Source: Paenibacillus dendritiformis
GTDB lineage: Bacteria > Bacillota > Bacilli > Paenibacillales > Paenibacillaceae
Length of the DNA: 64,000 bases
NCBI RefSeq assembly: GCF_021654795.1
Contig: NZ_AP025344.1
Span: forward strand, 2,728,501-2,792,500
Direction of reading: 5' to 3'
A program made the position numbers and the translations under genes. Positions 1 to 9,322 of this stretch are shown here, piece after piece; within the stretch, counting starts at the first letter, position 1; each line of letters starts with the position of its first letter. The notes under the pieces are model-generated. The model searched no databases. It saw only the letters and a program-made list of their open reading frames with translations, and was not told where the DNA came from.

Positions 1-981
1 TTTTTGATAAAGAATTTCGGTATTCGCCTTCAGGCTGAATAGATCCCGGTTCTTGATATTTGCCCGGATCTTGTCCAAGATAGCGCTGTCACTTTGAGCC
101 GTCTCCTCGGAGGCATAGAGGTTATCATCCTGTTCTTCAAAAATAAAACGGTCCGGCGAGAAGAAGCGGTGCTCCATCAACTGCTCCAATTGGTCAAGCC
201 CGGCGGGCAGGGCTTCCATCGCCGTCGGACTCTCGTACAAGGCGATATAACAGACTGAATTGAACGTAGTGAGAATGCGCTCATGAATGCGCTGTGCCAT
301 GTCACGATAGGACAAGCCGGAGGAACACTTCGCTTCGGGAAAGAGCAGCAAGCTCTGATAACCATTCAAATTGATATAGTCAGCCGGCGTCTCCAACAGG
401 GAGAGGACATAGCCTTCGAACCCGGCCCCGGCATGCTCGAAGAAGTTTTTTTCGAATTCCAGCAGCAGCATTCTATCGTAAGCCGCCGGCAAATCCAGGG
501 AAGCTCCCTTCAACGAAGGAGGAGCGCCAACGCCGTTCACGAGGGTGAACAGCACATGTTTTTTCACATAGGCTTTTCTCATTTTCGATGCTTCGTCTTC
601 TTGCTTTTGTATGGTGATGTCTTCAATGACTTTATGCATCGTCTCTTGAAAGGCGTCCACATCGATTGGCTTGAGAAGGTAGTCGGATACGCCAAGGGAG
701 ATAGCCGTCTTCGCATATTCAAATTCCGCGAAGCCGCTGAATAGGATGACCTTCATCTGCGGCCGAAGCTGCAGCGCCTGTCCGGCAAGCTGAAGCCCGT
801 CCATAAGCGGCATCTTCACATCGGTGAACAAAATATCGGCAGACTGGCGCCGCAAAAATTCAAGCGCCTTTTTGCCGTTTTCCGCAAGCTCCACTTTAAG
901 AGGAAATTGAAGCTCTTCGATCAGAAAAGCGATGCCTTCACGTTCTTCCTGTTGATCATCTGCGATTAAAATGGTTAGCAT
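1..981 (-). CDS. YesN-type response regulator, C-terminus beyond the window
   Basis: Reading leftward from 981, the frame stays open to the window edge (327 codons). It begins MLTILIADDQQEEREG, a receiver domain with the acidic pair DD near residue 8, the phospho-acceptor Asp in FTDVKMPLMDG and the conserved Lys in YLLKPID. The long linker after about residue 125 is typical of the AraC-type YesN family, whose helix-turn-helix would lie to the left, outside the window. The start at 981 is chosen because GAGG sits 6 nt upstream; an in-frame ATG at 987 abuts the same site and fits worse. It diverges from the sugar importer at 1220, so by family precedent it probably activates that operon together with a YesM-type kinase that must lie further left. 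Family confidence is high. The target is inferred from position. Confidence 0.88.
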   Translation of the reverse strand, partial: MLTILIADDQQEEREGIAFLIEELQFPLKVELAENGKKALEFLRRQSADILFTDVKMPLMDGLQLAGQALQLRPQMKVILFSGFAEFEYAKTAISLGVSDYLLKPIDVDAFQETMHKVIEDITIQKQEDEASKMRKAYVKKHVLFTLVNGVGAPPSLKGASLDLPAAYDRMLLLEFEKNFFEHAGAGFEGYVLSLLETPADYINLNGYQSLLLFPEAKCSSGLSYRDMAQRIHERILTTFNSVCYIALYESPTAMEALPAGLDQLEQLMEHRFFSPDRFIFEEQDDNLYASEETAQSDSAILDKIRANIKNRDLFSLKANTEILYQK

Positions 982-1219
982 GTGCATCCTCTTTTCAAGC
1001 GTTATCACCATTTATTATAAGCCTTTTCAAAACGAATGAAATAGAAAGAGCGCTCATGATGAAACTTCGTAAAAAATTCGCGTAAACCACAATTAATTCA
1101 TATATACGGCCGTAAAGACAACGCATTAAAATGAGAGACGTGCAAGACATGTTGGATATCCATGTTGAAGCGAGCCGGCGTTTTGCAATCGTTCACATCA
1201 AGGTAAAGGAGCTTTTGTC

Positions 1220-2929
1220 ATGATCACAAAACGAAGAAACGGTCTTTTCTTTGCGATAGCACTGCTATTGGTTTTTGCCATGGCTGGATGTCAAAAAGCG
1301 GACAAGCCAGCGGAGGAATCCGCAGCGGATAGCAATGACCCGGCGTGGAAGGAAGCGAAGACGACGCCTTTTGCGCCTTATCCCGACACCGTTACCTATA
1401 CGGTGGGCCAGGTAGCAGGGAATTACTCTTCGCTGAGAGGCACGCCCTATGAGAAGGACAATGCGACGGACAATGTCTGGACCAGATATCTCAAGAATAA
1501 GCTGAATGTCCAAAACGAGATTGCGTTCGAGGCCAATGACGGCACAGACTATCAGCAAAAAGTATCGATGGCGATCGTAAGCGGCGAGATTCCGGATATC
1601 ATGGTCGTTCCCGATCATGAAACATTGGAGCAGCTTTACGAGAACGATCTGATCGAGGACCTTACCGCAGCCTATGAAAATACGGCCAGTGAGCGCATCA
1701 AGGAAATCTATGATTCCTATGACGGCCGCGTCCTGGACACGGCCAAGTTCGACGGCAAGCTGATGGCGCTGCCGACCACGGAAATCTCGCACGGTCCGGG
1801 CGTCCTGTGGCTGCGCAAGGACTGGATGGACAAGTTGGGGCTGAAAGAACCGAAAACCATTGAAGATATTGAACATATCATTACCCAGTTCGTAGAAAAA
1901 GATCCCGGCGGCAACGGACCAGGCAATACGGTGGGACTGGTCATCGATAATGAACAGCCTGTCGGAATTTCGGGCGGGCAATATGAAGTGAACAATATTT
2001 TTGCCTTATACGGAGCCTTCCCGAAGCAATGGATCGATGACGGCACGGGACAAGCCGTATACGGTTCCATTCAGCCTGAGATGAAGCCCGCTCTGGCCAA
2101 AATCGCGGATATGTACAAAAAAGGGCTTATTGATCGCCAGTTCGCCGTCCGCACATCGGATGATCGCAAGGCGCTGCTGACGAGCGGCAAAAGCGGCTCG
2201 TTCCTGGACAACTGGTGGGGAAGCTGGACCGTGGCGGACTCGCTCAAGCTGAATCCGGATGCCGAATGGGTGTCTTATGTCGCTCCGCAATCCGAGGACG
2301 GATCGGTCACGATGTTCACCGGCAAGCCGACCAGCAGTTATCTGGTGGTCCGCAAAGGGTTCAGCCATCCGGAAGCCGCCATTAAAATTGCGAGCGTTCA
2401 ATTCGATTATCAGCGCTACCAGGAGAAGGACGAAGCCGTGCTCAAGGAATTCGAGGATTACAGCGCGCATAACGTAGGCGGATCTCCGCTCGCCGTCAAC
2501 ATTGACTATTATGATGCGTTCTACCGCAATGTTGGAGTTATGGAAGAAGCATTGGAGACGGGCGATGCCGGCAAATTAACGAGCAATCTGGATATTGCGG
2601 CTTATAAGTCCTACAAAAAATATTTGGATGATGTGAAAAATGGAAATCAAGTCGATGCCAACGCATGGGCCGGATATACATCGAGCATTACGACGGCGAA
2701 GCTGGTCAACAGCTCCAACATCAAAGAAGTCAATCCGATCTTCTTCGGCAGCACACGGTCCATGTCTTTGAAATGGCCGACCTTAATGAAAATGGAGCTC
2801 GAAATGTATCTGAAAATTATTACGGGCGAGCAAACGCCGGATGATTTCGATAAATTCGTGGAGAATTGGAAGAAAACCGGCGGCGATATCATTACGGATG
2901 AAGTGAACGAAGCGATTGCCTCCAATTGA
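1220..2929 (+). CDS. Carbohydrate ABC transporter substrate-binding lipoprotein (LplA/YtcQ-like)
   Basis: The protein has 569 aa and a lipoprotein signal: a basic N-terminus, a hydrophobic stretch and lipobox MAGC with the acylated Cys at residue 24. Its size (over 500 aa) and internal motifs (VWTRYLKNKLNV, WLRKDWMDKLGL, GSFLDNWWGSW) match the LplA/YtcQ branch of extracellular solute-binding family 1, which captures oligosaccharides outside the membrane. AAAGGAG precedes the ATG. It is first in an operon with two permeases and a glucosidase-like enzyme. No ATPase is encoded here, which is normal for this group because a shared MsmX-type ATPase usually serves many importers. The sugar is unknown; the linked GH133-like enzyme hints at an alpha-glucan or related oligosaccharide. 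Confidence 0.9.
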   Translation: MITKRRNGLFFAIALLLVFAMAGCQKADKPAEESAADSNDPAWKEAKTTPFAPYPDTVTYTVGQVAGNYSSLRGTPYEKDNATDNVWTRYLKNKLNVQNEIAFEANDGTDYQQKVSMAIVSGEIPDIMVVPDHETLEQLYENDLIEDLTAAYENTASERIKEIYDSYDGRVLDTAKFDGKLMALPTTEISHGPGVLWLRKDWMDKLGLKEPKTIEDIEHIITQFVEKDPGGNGPGNTVGLVIDNEQPVGISGGQYEVNNIFALYGAFPKQWIDDGTGQAVYGSIQPEMKPALAKIADMYKKGLIDRQFAVRTSDDRKALLTSGKSGSFLDNWWGSWTVADSLKLNPDAEWVSYVAPQSEDGSVTMFTGKPTSSYLVVRKGFSHPEAAIKIASVQFDYQRYQEKDEAVLKEFEDYSAHNVGGSPLAVNIDYYDAFYRNVGVMEEALETGDAGKLTSNLDIAAYKSYKKYLDDVKNGNQVDANAWAGYTSSITTAKLVNSSNIKEVNPIFFGSTRSMSLKWPTLMKMELEMYLKIITGEQTPDDFDKFVENWKKTGGDIITDEVNEAIASN

Positions 2930-2949
2930 AGCGAAAGAGAGCGTTCTTC

Positions 2950-3840
2950 ATGAAGAATAAAAACGATCAGATCGCGTTCCATTCGATGATGGCCGCAGGC
3001 ATGATCTTCCTCCTTATTTTCTCGTTCATCCCGATGTTCGGGATTGTGATGGCCTTTCAAGATTATGTTCCGGCCAAGGGGATCAGCGGTTCGCGCTGGG
3101 TGGGCTTGGATAATTTCAAATTCATGCTGCAAATTCCGGACAGCAAGCAGATTTTTATCAACACGATCGTCATCGCGGTATGGAAAATTATTGTGGGGAC
3201 CTTCGTTTCGATTACGTTTGCTTTGCTCCTGAATGAGATACGGTTGAAAATTGCCAAGCGGTTCATGCAGACGGTCGTGTATTTGCCGAATTTCTTGTCA
3301 TGGGCCGTACTGGCTACCGTCGTCATGAACATCTTCTCCTATGAAGGTCCGATCAACGCATTTCTCGGATGGTTTGGCGCAGACCCGATATTATTTATGG
3401 CGAGCAATGAATGGTTCCGGCCGATGCTGGTGTTGTCCGATGTGTGGAAAGGGTTCGGATATGGCTCGATCATCTATCTGGCCTCGCTGACCTCGATTGA
3501 TCCGGGACAGTATGAAGCCGCATCAATCGACGGGGCGAACCGGTTCCAGAAGCTGTGGTATGTCACGCTTCCCGGCTTGATGCCTACGATACTGCTGGTC
3601 ACGACGTTGAACCTGCCGAATGTATTGAACGCCGGCTTTGACCAAATTTTTAATCTGTACAATCCGTTGGTATACGAGACCGCCGACATCATTGACACTT
3701 ATGTGTACCGGGTCGGTCTGGTCGAAAGACAGTACAGCCTTGGGACCGCAGTCGGTCTCTTGCGTTCCATAGTCGGCATTATCTTAATCTTATCCGCGAA
3801 TAAACTGACGCAAAAACTGACAGATTATCGCATTTTCTAG
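2950..3840 (+). CDS. Sugar ABC transporter permease (LplB-like)
   Basis: This is a polytopic inner-membrane permease of the binding-protein-dependent sugar family. The EAA loop that docks the ATPase is visible as YEAASIDGANRFQKLWYVTLP at roughly residues 190-210, ending in the usual TLP. The frame opens at a TTG overlapping the preceding stop (2926), but ATG 2950 has GAGAG 8 nt upstream and gives the usual N-terminus (MKNKNDQIAFHS), so it is preferred; length is then 296 aa. It follows the binding protein by 20 nt and precedes the second permease by 3 nt, so the three are surely co-transcribed. Together they would form the transmembrane heterodimer of the importer. Confidence 0.9.
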   Translation: MKNKNDQIAFHSMMAAGMIFLLIFSFIPMFGIVMAFQDYVPAKGISGSRWVGLDNFKFMLQIPDSKQIFINTIVIAVWKIIVGTFVSITFALLLNEIRLKIAKRFMQTVVYLPNFLSWAVLATVVMNIFSYEGPINAFLGWFGADPILFMASNEWFRPMLVLSDVWKGFGYGSIIYLASLTSIDPGQYEAASIDGANRFQKLWYVTLPGLMPTILLVTTLNLPNVLNAGFDQIFNLYNPLVYETADIIDTYVYRVGLVERQYSLGTAVGLLRSIVGIILILSANKLTQKLTDYRIF

Positions 3841-3843
3841 GGG

Positions 3844-4731
3844 GTGTCTTCCATCATAGCTCAGACGATGAAAAGCCGCGCCGCCGACGTGATTATCTGG
3901 ATCTTGCTGCTGGCGCTTACGTTGTCTTGCCTGTTTCCGTTACTCAATATGGCAGCTATTTCACTGAGTGATAATGCAGCCGCCTCCGCTAACTTGGTGG
4001 GCCTGTTCCCGGTGAATTTTACATGGAGCTCCTATGAAAAGCTGCTGTCAGACTCGCAGTTCTGGCGTTCGTTCACGATCTCGGTAGAGAGGGTCGTGCT
4101 GGGGCTCGGCGTAAATATGGCGCTCATGATCCTGATGGCCTATCCGCTGTCCAAAAGCTCGAAGCAATTTCGGGGACAGAAAGTGTACATGAATATCGTG
4201 ATTTTCGCGATGCTGTTCTCCGGAGGACTTATTCCGACGTTCATGGTCGTGAAGCAGCTTGGACTTCTGGATTCGATTTGGGCCTTGATTTTGCCGGGGG
4301 CGGTGCCCATCGGCAATGTCATCCTGCTGATGAACGCGTTCCGTGCGGTGCCGAAGTCGCTGGAGGAAGCGGCCAAGATGGACGGAGCCTCGCAATGGAA
4401 AATCTTGTTCTCGATCTATTTACCGGTCGTGCTGCCGACCTTGGCGACGGTGATGCTGTTCACGATCGTCGGCCACTGGAATGATTATTTCAGCGCGTTG
4501 GTGTATATCAACAAGACTTCGAACTATCCATTGCAGACCTATATTCAGCAGCTCAGCGTGGAAGTGCAGAACATCACGGACCCGGCGAAATTGGCCGAAT
4601 ATGCGAAGATTTCAGACCGGACGCTGAATTCCGCCAAAATCGTTGTTTCTACGCTGCCATTGCTGTTGATTTATCCTTTCTTGCAGAAGTACTTCGTATC
4701 CGGAATCGTGGTCGGTTCCGTGAAGGAATAA
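3844..4731 (+). CDS. Sugar ABC transporter permease (LplC-like)
   Basis: This second permease (295 aa from the GTG at 3844) has six predicted membrane segments and an EAA loop (LEEAAKMDGASQWKILFSIYLP, about residues 178-199). The C-terminal sequence QKYFVSGIVVGSVKE is typical of the LplC/YtcP family (the last segment ends VxGxxxGSVKG/E). It starts 3 nt after the upstream permease. No well-spaced Shine-Dalgarno sequence precedes the GTG (GGGG abuts it), so translation may rely on coupling; an in-frame ATG at 3868 is the alternative start. It pairs with the 2950-3840 product to form the sugar channel. Confidence 0.88.
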   Translation: MSSIIAQTMKSRAADVIIWILLLALTLSCLFPLLNMAAISLSDNAAASANLVGLFPVNFTWSSYEKLLSDSQFWRSFTISVERVVLGLGVNMALMILMAYPLSKSSKQFRGQKVYMNIVIFAMLFSGGLIPTFMVVKQLGLLDSIWALILPGAVPIGNVILLMNAFRAVPKSLEEAAKMDGASQWKILFSIYLPVVLPTLATVMLFTIVGHWNDYFSALVYINKTSNYPLQTYIQQLSVEVQNITDPAKLAEYAKISDRTLNSAKIVVSTLPLLLIYPFLQKYFVSGIVVGSVKE

Positions 4732-4875
4732 GTCATCAGGTCATGCGCATCAAAATACAATAGGGTGAAAAGAAGCCGTACGATATATCTGGCATGCTGC
4801 CTCGCCGCAATGATTCCACCGCGCGGCGAGGCTTCGCATATCGGTGGCCGGCCACACGGTAACCAGGAGGTTAGC

Positions 4876-7101
4876 ATGATGAATGCAGGTGCAGCATCCA
4901 TCTTGGATGACATGAAAATATTCGTGCCGAAGGAAGCGAACCGCGCGATTTCCTTTACCAATAAGGAGTCCGCGTTTTACTTTACGCAGTCTCACCACAC
5001 GGATCATCCGGAGCATGCCTATTTTGAAGGCTGGAATATCGCGAAGCGCCGGATCTTTCAGGGCTACAATTTATATGAGGGCGGCCGCAGGCTGGAGAAT
5101 CAGCATTCTCAAGTGCACGTCTATCCTTACAAAATGGTGCGGGAGCATGGCCTTCTCACAGAGGAGCTGTGGATGCTGGATTATCGAAATGTGCTGGAAA
5201 TCAGCCTTGCCGGCGCGCAGCAGCCAACCATCGGCCTCGAGCTTCGGGGAGAGAAGGTGAAGCCGATAGATCAAGAGGGTCATATCCTGATCTTTTCGGC
5301 TGTCACAGAAGGGTGGCTGATCGCTGTGGGCTCCAGGCGGCTGCAGCCGTTAACGCTGGAAGGGCACATCATCTCTGCGGATGCGAAGGAAGAAGGCTTC
5401 TGCATTGCTGCCGGCCGTACGGCAGAGGAAGCCGTCGGTCTGCTGCAGGCTACGAGGGGGCAGGTCGCTCGCCTCAAGATGGAGCGAGTCGAACGCATCG
5501 AACGTCTGCTTCTCGAAAATACGTATATGAGGAGCACGGATGACACGCTGGAGCTGGCTCTGCGCTGGATAAGCGTCACGATGGATCAGCTGGTCACCAG
5601 ACAGCAAGGAGACGGCATCTACGCCGGGCTGCCTTGGTTCAATGAATATTGGGGGCGGGATCAGTTCATTTCGCTTCCGGGGGCTGTCCTGGTTAGCGGG
5701 CAATTCGACACGGCACGCCATATTCTGCTTTCTTTTGCCGAATTTCAGAATACCGATAAGGATTCCAAGTTTTACGGCAGAGTGCCGAACATCCTTGCTC
5801 CGGAAAATATTGATTATCATACGACGGACGGCACGCCGCGGTTTGTGATCCAGCTGCAGGATTATGTTAAATATTCGGGCGATACGGACATCATTAAAGA
5901 GCTGTATCCGGCCGTCATTCGCAGCATTCAAGGCTCGATCGGGCACTGGATGGACGAGAAGGGCTACCTGACGCACGCCGACAATGAAACGTGGATGGAT
6001 GCCCGGGACAGCCAGCTGCGATCCTATTCGCCAAGAGATACGCGGGCCAACGACATTCAGGCGCTATGGTACAACCAATTGCTGGCGGGAGTGTACTTCG
6101 CCGAATTTATGAAGGATGAAGCTCATGCGGAACAGTGGAAGCAGATTGCGGATCGGTTGAAAATGAATTTCGAGAAGGATTACCGCGATGCCGAGCATCC
6201 TTATCTGGCAGACCGGCTCGATAACGATGGCAAGCCGGAGTTCTCCCTGCGTCCGAATCAGCTCTTTGCCTTCGGCATGCTTGATGATCGGGAGTTTGCT
6301 TGTCAGGCCATCCGTACGGCTTGGGAAGAGCTGGTATATCCTTGGGGAACCGCTTCTCTGGATCGGAGCCATCCGCTATTCCATCCGTTCCACCTGACGC
6401 CTCATTATCACAAGGATGCCGCTTATCACAACGGAGCCGTATGGCTCTGGCTGAACGGCATCGCGATGCAGCGCATGATTGAGGCGGGAGAGGAAGAGAC
6501 AGCCTATCGGCTGTTCAAGAACATGAACGGGATGGCACTGACCAGAGGGGTCGTGGGCGGACTGTGCGAAAATATGGATGCTTACCCTCATGAAGGCGAG
6601 GGGTGGGCCAAGCTGACGGGGGCGTATTTGCAAGCCTGGTCCAATGCCGAGCATTTGCGGGTATGGTACCAATACTTTTTGGGAGTACGGCCGGATCTGA
6701 TTCAGGATACCTTAGTCCTCGCTCCGCGAATCCCGGAGGAGATTCCGGATCTGAATTATGCGATCAACGTGGGCAAGGGCCGCATCACCGCGGAGTACCG
6801 CAATGAGGCGGCCAGGGTATATCGCTATCAGTTCCAGGACCTCACCTTGAAGGCCGTCCTTGATATTTCGCCATTTGAGCGGGTGGAGGCAGAGGTGCGC
6901 CCTGGTTCGGAGCTAAGGATAACGCAGGCCGACGGCACGCTGACCGCAACCTTGCTCGATCCTAACGGTGACATCATCCAGGCGATGGAAGCCTCCGTCT
7001 CGCCGGCGCGAGCAGAGCAGCGGTCAAGACAGCGCCGCATCCTGAAGGATGTCCGCTTCGCCGAGCCGATGGAGGTACGGAATCATCCGGTGATGAGATA
7101 G
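4876..7101 (+). CDS. GH133-like amylo-alpha-1,6-glucosidase family protein
   Basis: The predicted protein has 741 aa and no signal peptide, so it is cytoplasmic. The start is ATG 4876, 5 nt after AGGAGG; the frame is open further upstream but lacks a ribosome site. After an N-terminal beta-rich domain (about 1-220), the (alpha/alpha)6-barrel carries the family marks GLPWFNEYWGRDQFISLPG near residues 250-268, NETWMDA near 370 and NGAVWLWLNG near 518, as in the glycogen-debranching C-terminal family (Pfam Gde_C). It lies about 145 nt after the permease pair and before a terminator, so it likely processes the imported oligosaccharide. Exact linkage specificity cannot be read from the sequence; a related alpha/alpha-barrel glycosidase activity is possible. 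Confidence 0.82.
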   Translation: MMNAGAASILDDMKIFVPKEANRAISFTNKESAFYFTQSHHTDHPEHAYFEGWNIAKRRIFQGYNLYEGGRRLENQHSQVHVYPYKMVREHGLLTEELWMLDYRNVLEISLAGAQQPTIGLELRGEKVKPIDQEGHILIFSAVTEGWLIAVGSRRLQPLTLEGHIISADAKEEGFCIAAGRTAEEAVGLLQATRGQVARLKMERVERIERLLLENTYMRSTDDTLELALRWISVTMDQLVTRQQGDGIYAGLPWFNEYWGRDQFISLPGAVLVSGQFDTARHILLSFAEFQNTDKDSKFYGRVPNILAPENIDYHTTDGTPRFVIQLQDYVKYSGDTDIIKELYPAVIRSIQGSIGHWMDEKGYLTHADNETWMDARDSQLRSYSPRDTRANDIQALWYNQLLAGVYFAEFMKDEAHAEQWKQIADRLKMNFEKDYRDAEHPYLADRLDNDGKPEFSLRPNQLFAFGMLDDREFACQAIRTAWEELVYPWGTASLDRSHPLFHPFHLTPHYHKDAAYHNGAVWLWLNGIAMQRMIEAGEEETAYRLFKNMNGMALTRGVVGGLCENMDAYPHEGEGWAKLTGAYLQAWSNAEHLRVWYQYFLGVRPDLIQDTLVLAPRIPEEIPDLNYAINVGKGRITAEYRNEAARVYRYQFQDLTLKAVLDISPFERVEAEVRPGSELRITQADGTLTATLLDPNGDIIQAMEASVSPARAEQRSRQRRILKDVRFAEPMEVRNHPVMR

Positions 7102-7129
7102 CGCTGCCTCAATTAACTAGCGAAGTTAG

Positions 7130-7163
7130 GATCCCTGCTATCAAAAAATGGCAGGGATCTTTA
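7130..7163 (+). terminator. Intrinsic terminator after the sugar operon
   Basis: A perfect 9-bp stem (GATCCCTGC with GCAGGGATC) encloses a 12-nt loop and is followed by TTTAT. It lies 29 nt after the glucosidase stop codon and closes the sugar uptake operon. Confidence 0.8.
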
Positions 7164-7217
7164 TAATGAAAAGAACACAGCTATGGTCGCAAATGCAAGC
7201 CAGCAAAGGAGCACTTC

Positions 7218-7844
7218 ATGAAATTGATATCCGTACATAAGAAGACTCGAGGAATGAGAAGGAGAGCAAGAAGCCTCCAATTATGGGGCGCTCATCATAA
7301 GACGCTCGACATCGATTCCTTAACCCGCAATAAAAGAGCATATGTAAAAGTTCGGATTCCTCCGTTTTGTCATCTGCATCGGATCAATGAGCGGGAAGCA
7401 GGAAAAAAGAAGCCGCCTTATCGATTTCGAAAACAAACGTTGCACCACTTGATCGAAATATATAGGGCATGGAAGAAGCAACTCGATGCAACGAAGAAGA
7501 AGGAGCCTTATTATCTGAAAATTTGGCTCGGAGATCCGGAGTTCATGGATTCACAAGTCGTTGCGGCGCTTGGACCGAAGATGGATTACTATGAACAGTT
7601 ATTTACAAAGCATCCGGAACAAAGGCCGTTTCCTTATGAACGTGCGCATCTATGCTTTGATTTGTTTGCGTGGGAGAGACATGTAAATGGATATCATGTG
7701 TGGGAAAGCGACTTGGAGACGGCAGAAGAACTTGAGCTCGCACACAAAAAAGCTTTTCAAATCAATGAATATAGGATGAACGGAAAAGTTGAAAGGTCCT
7801 ATTTTATCAGCGCGGGAGATATGTGGATCGGATATATGCAATAA
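7218..7844 (+). CDS. Hypothetical protein, basic N-terminus
   Basis: This 208-aa protein has a clear ribosome site (AAAGGAG, 8 nt before ATG). I do not recognise the family. The first 30 residues are very basic (KKTRGMRRRARS), there is no signal peptide or membrane segment, and the rest is rich in Tyr, Trp, Lys and Glu, with a stretch KKKEPYYLKIWLGDPEFMDS in the middle. The well-formed codon structure and ribosome site argue that it is expressed. It stands alone: a terminator precedes it and a hairpin plus a regulatory region follow it. A nucleic-acid-related role would be a guess from charge only. Confidence 0.6.
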   Translation: MKLISVHKKTRGMRRRARSLQLWGAHHKTLDIDSLTRNKRAYVKVRIPPFCHLHRINEREAGKKKPPYRFRKQTLHHLIEIYRAWKKQLDATKKKEPYYLKIWLGDPEFMDSQVVAALGPKMDYYEQLFTKHPEQRPFPYERAHLCFDLFAWERHVNGYHVWESDLETAEELELAHKKAFQINEYRMNGKVERSYFISAGDMWIGYMQ

Positions 7845-7847
7845 AAA

Positions 7848-7889
7848 GCGTGCGCAGCCGGAAGTAGAGCCGCTGTGCACGCCGGCTTT
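7848..7889 (+). terminator. Hairpin after the hypothetical gene, weak terminator candidate
   Basis: GCGTGCGCAGC (7848-7858) pairs with GCTGTGCACGC (7872-7882) through 11 bp including one G-U pair. It starts 4 nt after the stop codon. The following CGGCTTT is only weakly T-rich, so termination is plausible but not certain. Confidence 0.4.
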
Positions 7890-7960
7890 GGCGGCGCGAT
7901 TTCAACGATGTTTTTGCCGAGGTGGTCTTGACGAAAAAAGAGATAGCTGATAAACTTCCT

Positions 7961-7984
7961 TAAACGTAAATATTACGATTAAGA
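7961..7984. promoter_or_regulatory. Zur-box-like palindrome 1
   Basis: Contains CGTAA-ATA-TTACG, a perfect 5-3-5 inverted repeat (7965-7977) flanked by AA and ATT. The Bacillus Zur operator core is CGTAATNATTACG, so the half-sites and spacing agree, whereas Fur (GATAAT) and PerR (TTATAA) half-sites do not. It lies about 270 nt upstream of the FecCD operon. Confidence 0.55.
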
Positions 7985-8202
7985 TTAAAATGATTGCTTG
8001 GCTTGCCGATATCGGTATGCTTAACCTGGGAAGAAGGGAGTGCAGGACACTTTGGAAAAAACGATGATATAAGTCACTGAATGGTGGAGTACGTTCATTA
8101 TAGTATGGAGAGGAATACTTTTAATTTTTACTATTCTGCGGCGATGGGAGCTTCTTCTTTTTGCGGGGGGATGTATGCAGAAAAATGAGTCAACGTCTCC
8201 CT

Positions 8203-8222
8203 AAATCGTAATAATTACATAT
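8203..8222. promoter_or_regulatory. Zur-box-like palindrome 2 in the FecCD operon leader
   Basis: AAATCGTAATAATTACATAT has a left half identical to the Bacillus Zur consensus (AAATCGTAAT) and a right half TTACA matching 4 of 5 positions. It lies 24 nt before the permease start codon, where bound repressor would block transcription or early elongation. The rest of 7890-8200 shows no convincing gene. Confidence 0.62.
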
Positions 8223-8245
8223 AACAATGATGAGAAGGTTGTGAA

Positions 8246-9322
8246 ATGATGAAAGAACCGGCAGACTTCCGCCGCCGCTCCTTCTTTTTTACGGTCATTC
8301 TGTTGGCGCTGACGGCGGGGCTCGTCCTCTCGGTTACGATCGCGGTGATGCTGGGGCCGGTTCCGATCGCGCCGGCAACGGTCTGGAAAATTGCCTTCTC
8401 CCATCTGCCGGGCTTCCATGGATGGATCGAGGAGACATGGGACACGGGACAGGGACATATCGTGTGGGATATACGTTTTCCGCGGGTGCTGCTTGGCGTC
8501 ATCGTCGGCGCGGGTCTGTCCGTGGCCGGCGCCGCCATTCAAGCCCTTATGCGCAATTCCTTGGCCGACCCTTATATACTCGGCGTGTCGTCGGGGGCGT
8601 CTGCGGCGGCCACGCTCGTCATCCTGTTCGGGGCGTTCCGCTTCTTCGGCCAATATGCGCTTTCCTTCTCCGCCTTTCTCGGTTCGCTCGCCGTGATGGC
8701 GATCGTCATGGTACTGGCCCGCGTGGGCGGCAGGATGGCAACGAGCCGGCTTTTATTGTCCGGCATCGCGGTGTCTATGATGATGTCGGCCGTCACCAAT
8801 TTGATCGTAACGATGGCGCCGCGCGAAGAAGGCATACGTTCGGCGATGTATTGGATGATGGGAAGCCTGACGGGGGCGAAGTGGGAGTATTTAACGCTCC
8901 CGGCCTTGATCGTGATTGCCGGAACGGTCTTTTTGCTTGTTCAGTACCGGTCGCTCAACGCCTTGCTGATGGGGGAGGAGGAGGCGCTTACTCTTGGCGT
9001 CAATCTCCATTCCTTCCGCAAATGGCTGGTCGTCGTGGTCGCTCTGTTGACGGGAACGATTGTGTCCGTGAGCGGAGCGATTGGCTTTGTCGGCTTGATG
9101 ATCCCCCATATCGTGCGGCTCATCGTCGGTTCGGATCACCGCCGCGTCCTTCCGGTCAGCCTGCTGCTGGGGGCCATCTTCATCGTATGGGCCGACGTAT
9201 TGGCGCGGCTTGTGCTGGCCCCCGAGGAATTGCCGATCGGCATTGTGACCGCCTTATGCGGAGGTCCTTTCTTCATATGGCTGCTGCGCCGGAACTCATA
9301 TTCTTTTGGAGGCGGAAAATGA
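8246..9322 (+). CDS. FecCD/BtuC-family ABC transporter permease
   Basis: This 358-aa permease has the long multi-helix architecture of the iron-siderophore/B12 importer family. Family motifs include RFPRVLLGVIVGAGLSVAGA followed by MRNSLADPYILGVSSGASA (about residues 77-115) and GFVGLMIPHIVRLIVGSDHR (about 277-296). It is the first gene of a five-gene operon behind two Zur-box-like sites, and its stop overlaps the ATPase start by 4 nt (ATGA), implying translational coupling. Known family members import chelated iron, haem, cobalamin or, in some zinc-regulated cases, zinc complexes. The substrate cannot be told from this protein; the Zur-type sites suggest zinc or a zinc chelate. Confidence 0.9.
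   Translation: MMKEPADFRRRSFFFTVILLALTAGLVLSVTIAVMLGPVPIAPATVWKIAFSHLPGFHGWIEETWDTGQGHIVWDIRFPRVLLGVIVGAGLSVAGAAIQALMRNSLADPYILGVSSGASAAATLVILFGAFRFFGQYALSFSAFLGSLAVMAIVMVLARVGGRMATSRLLLSGIAVSMMMSAVTNLIVTMAPREEGIRSAMYWMMGSLTGAKWEYLTLPALIVIAGTVFLLVQYRSLNALLMGEEEALTLGVNLHSFRKWLVVVVALLTGTIVSVSGAIGFVGLMIPHIVRLIVGSDHRRVLPVSLLLGAIFIVWADVLARLVLAPEELPIGIVTALCGGPFFIWLLRRNSYSFGGGK

Noticed and set aside
8422..9318. Extension of the ATPase frame upstream through the permease gene
   Set aside because: The permease has the real family motifs. The ATPase has a clear ribosome site and an ATGA-overlap start at 9319.
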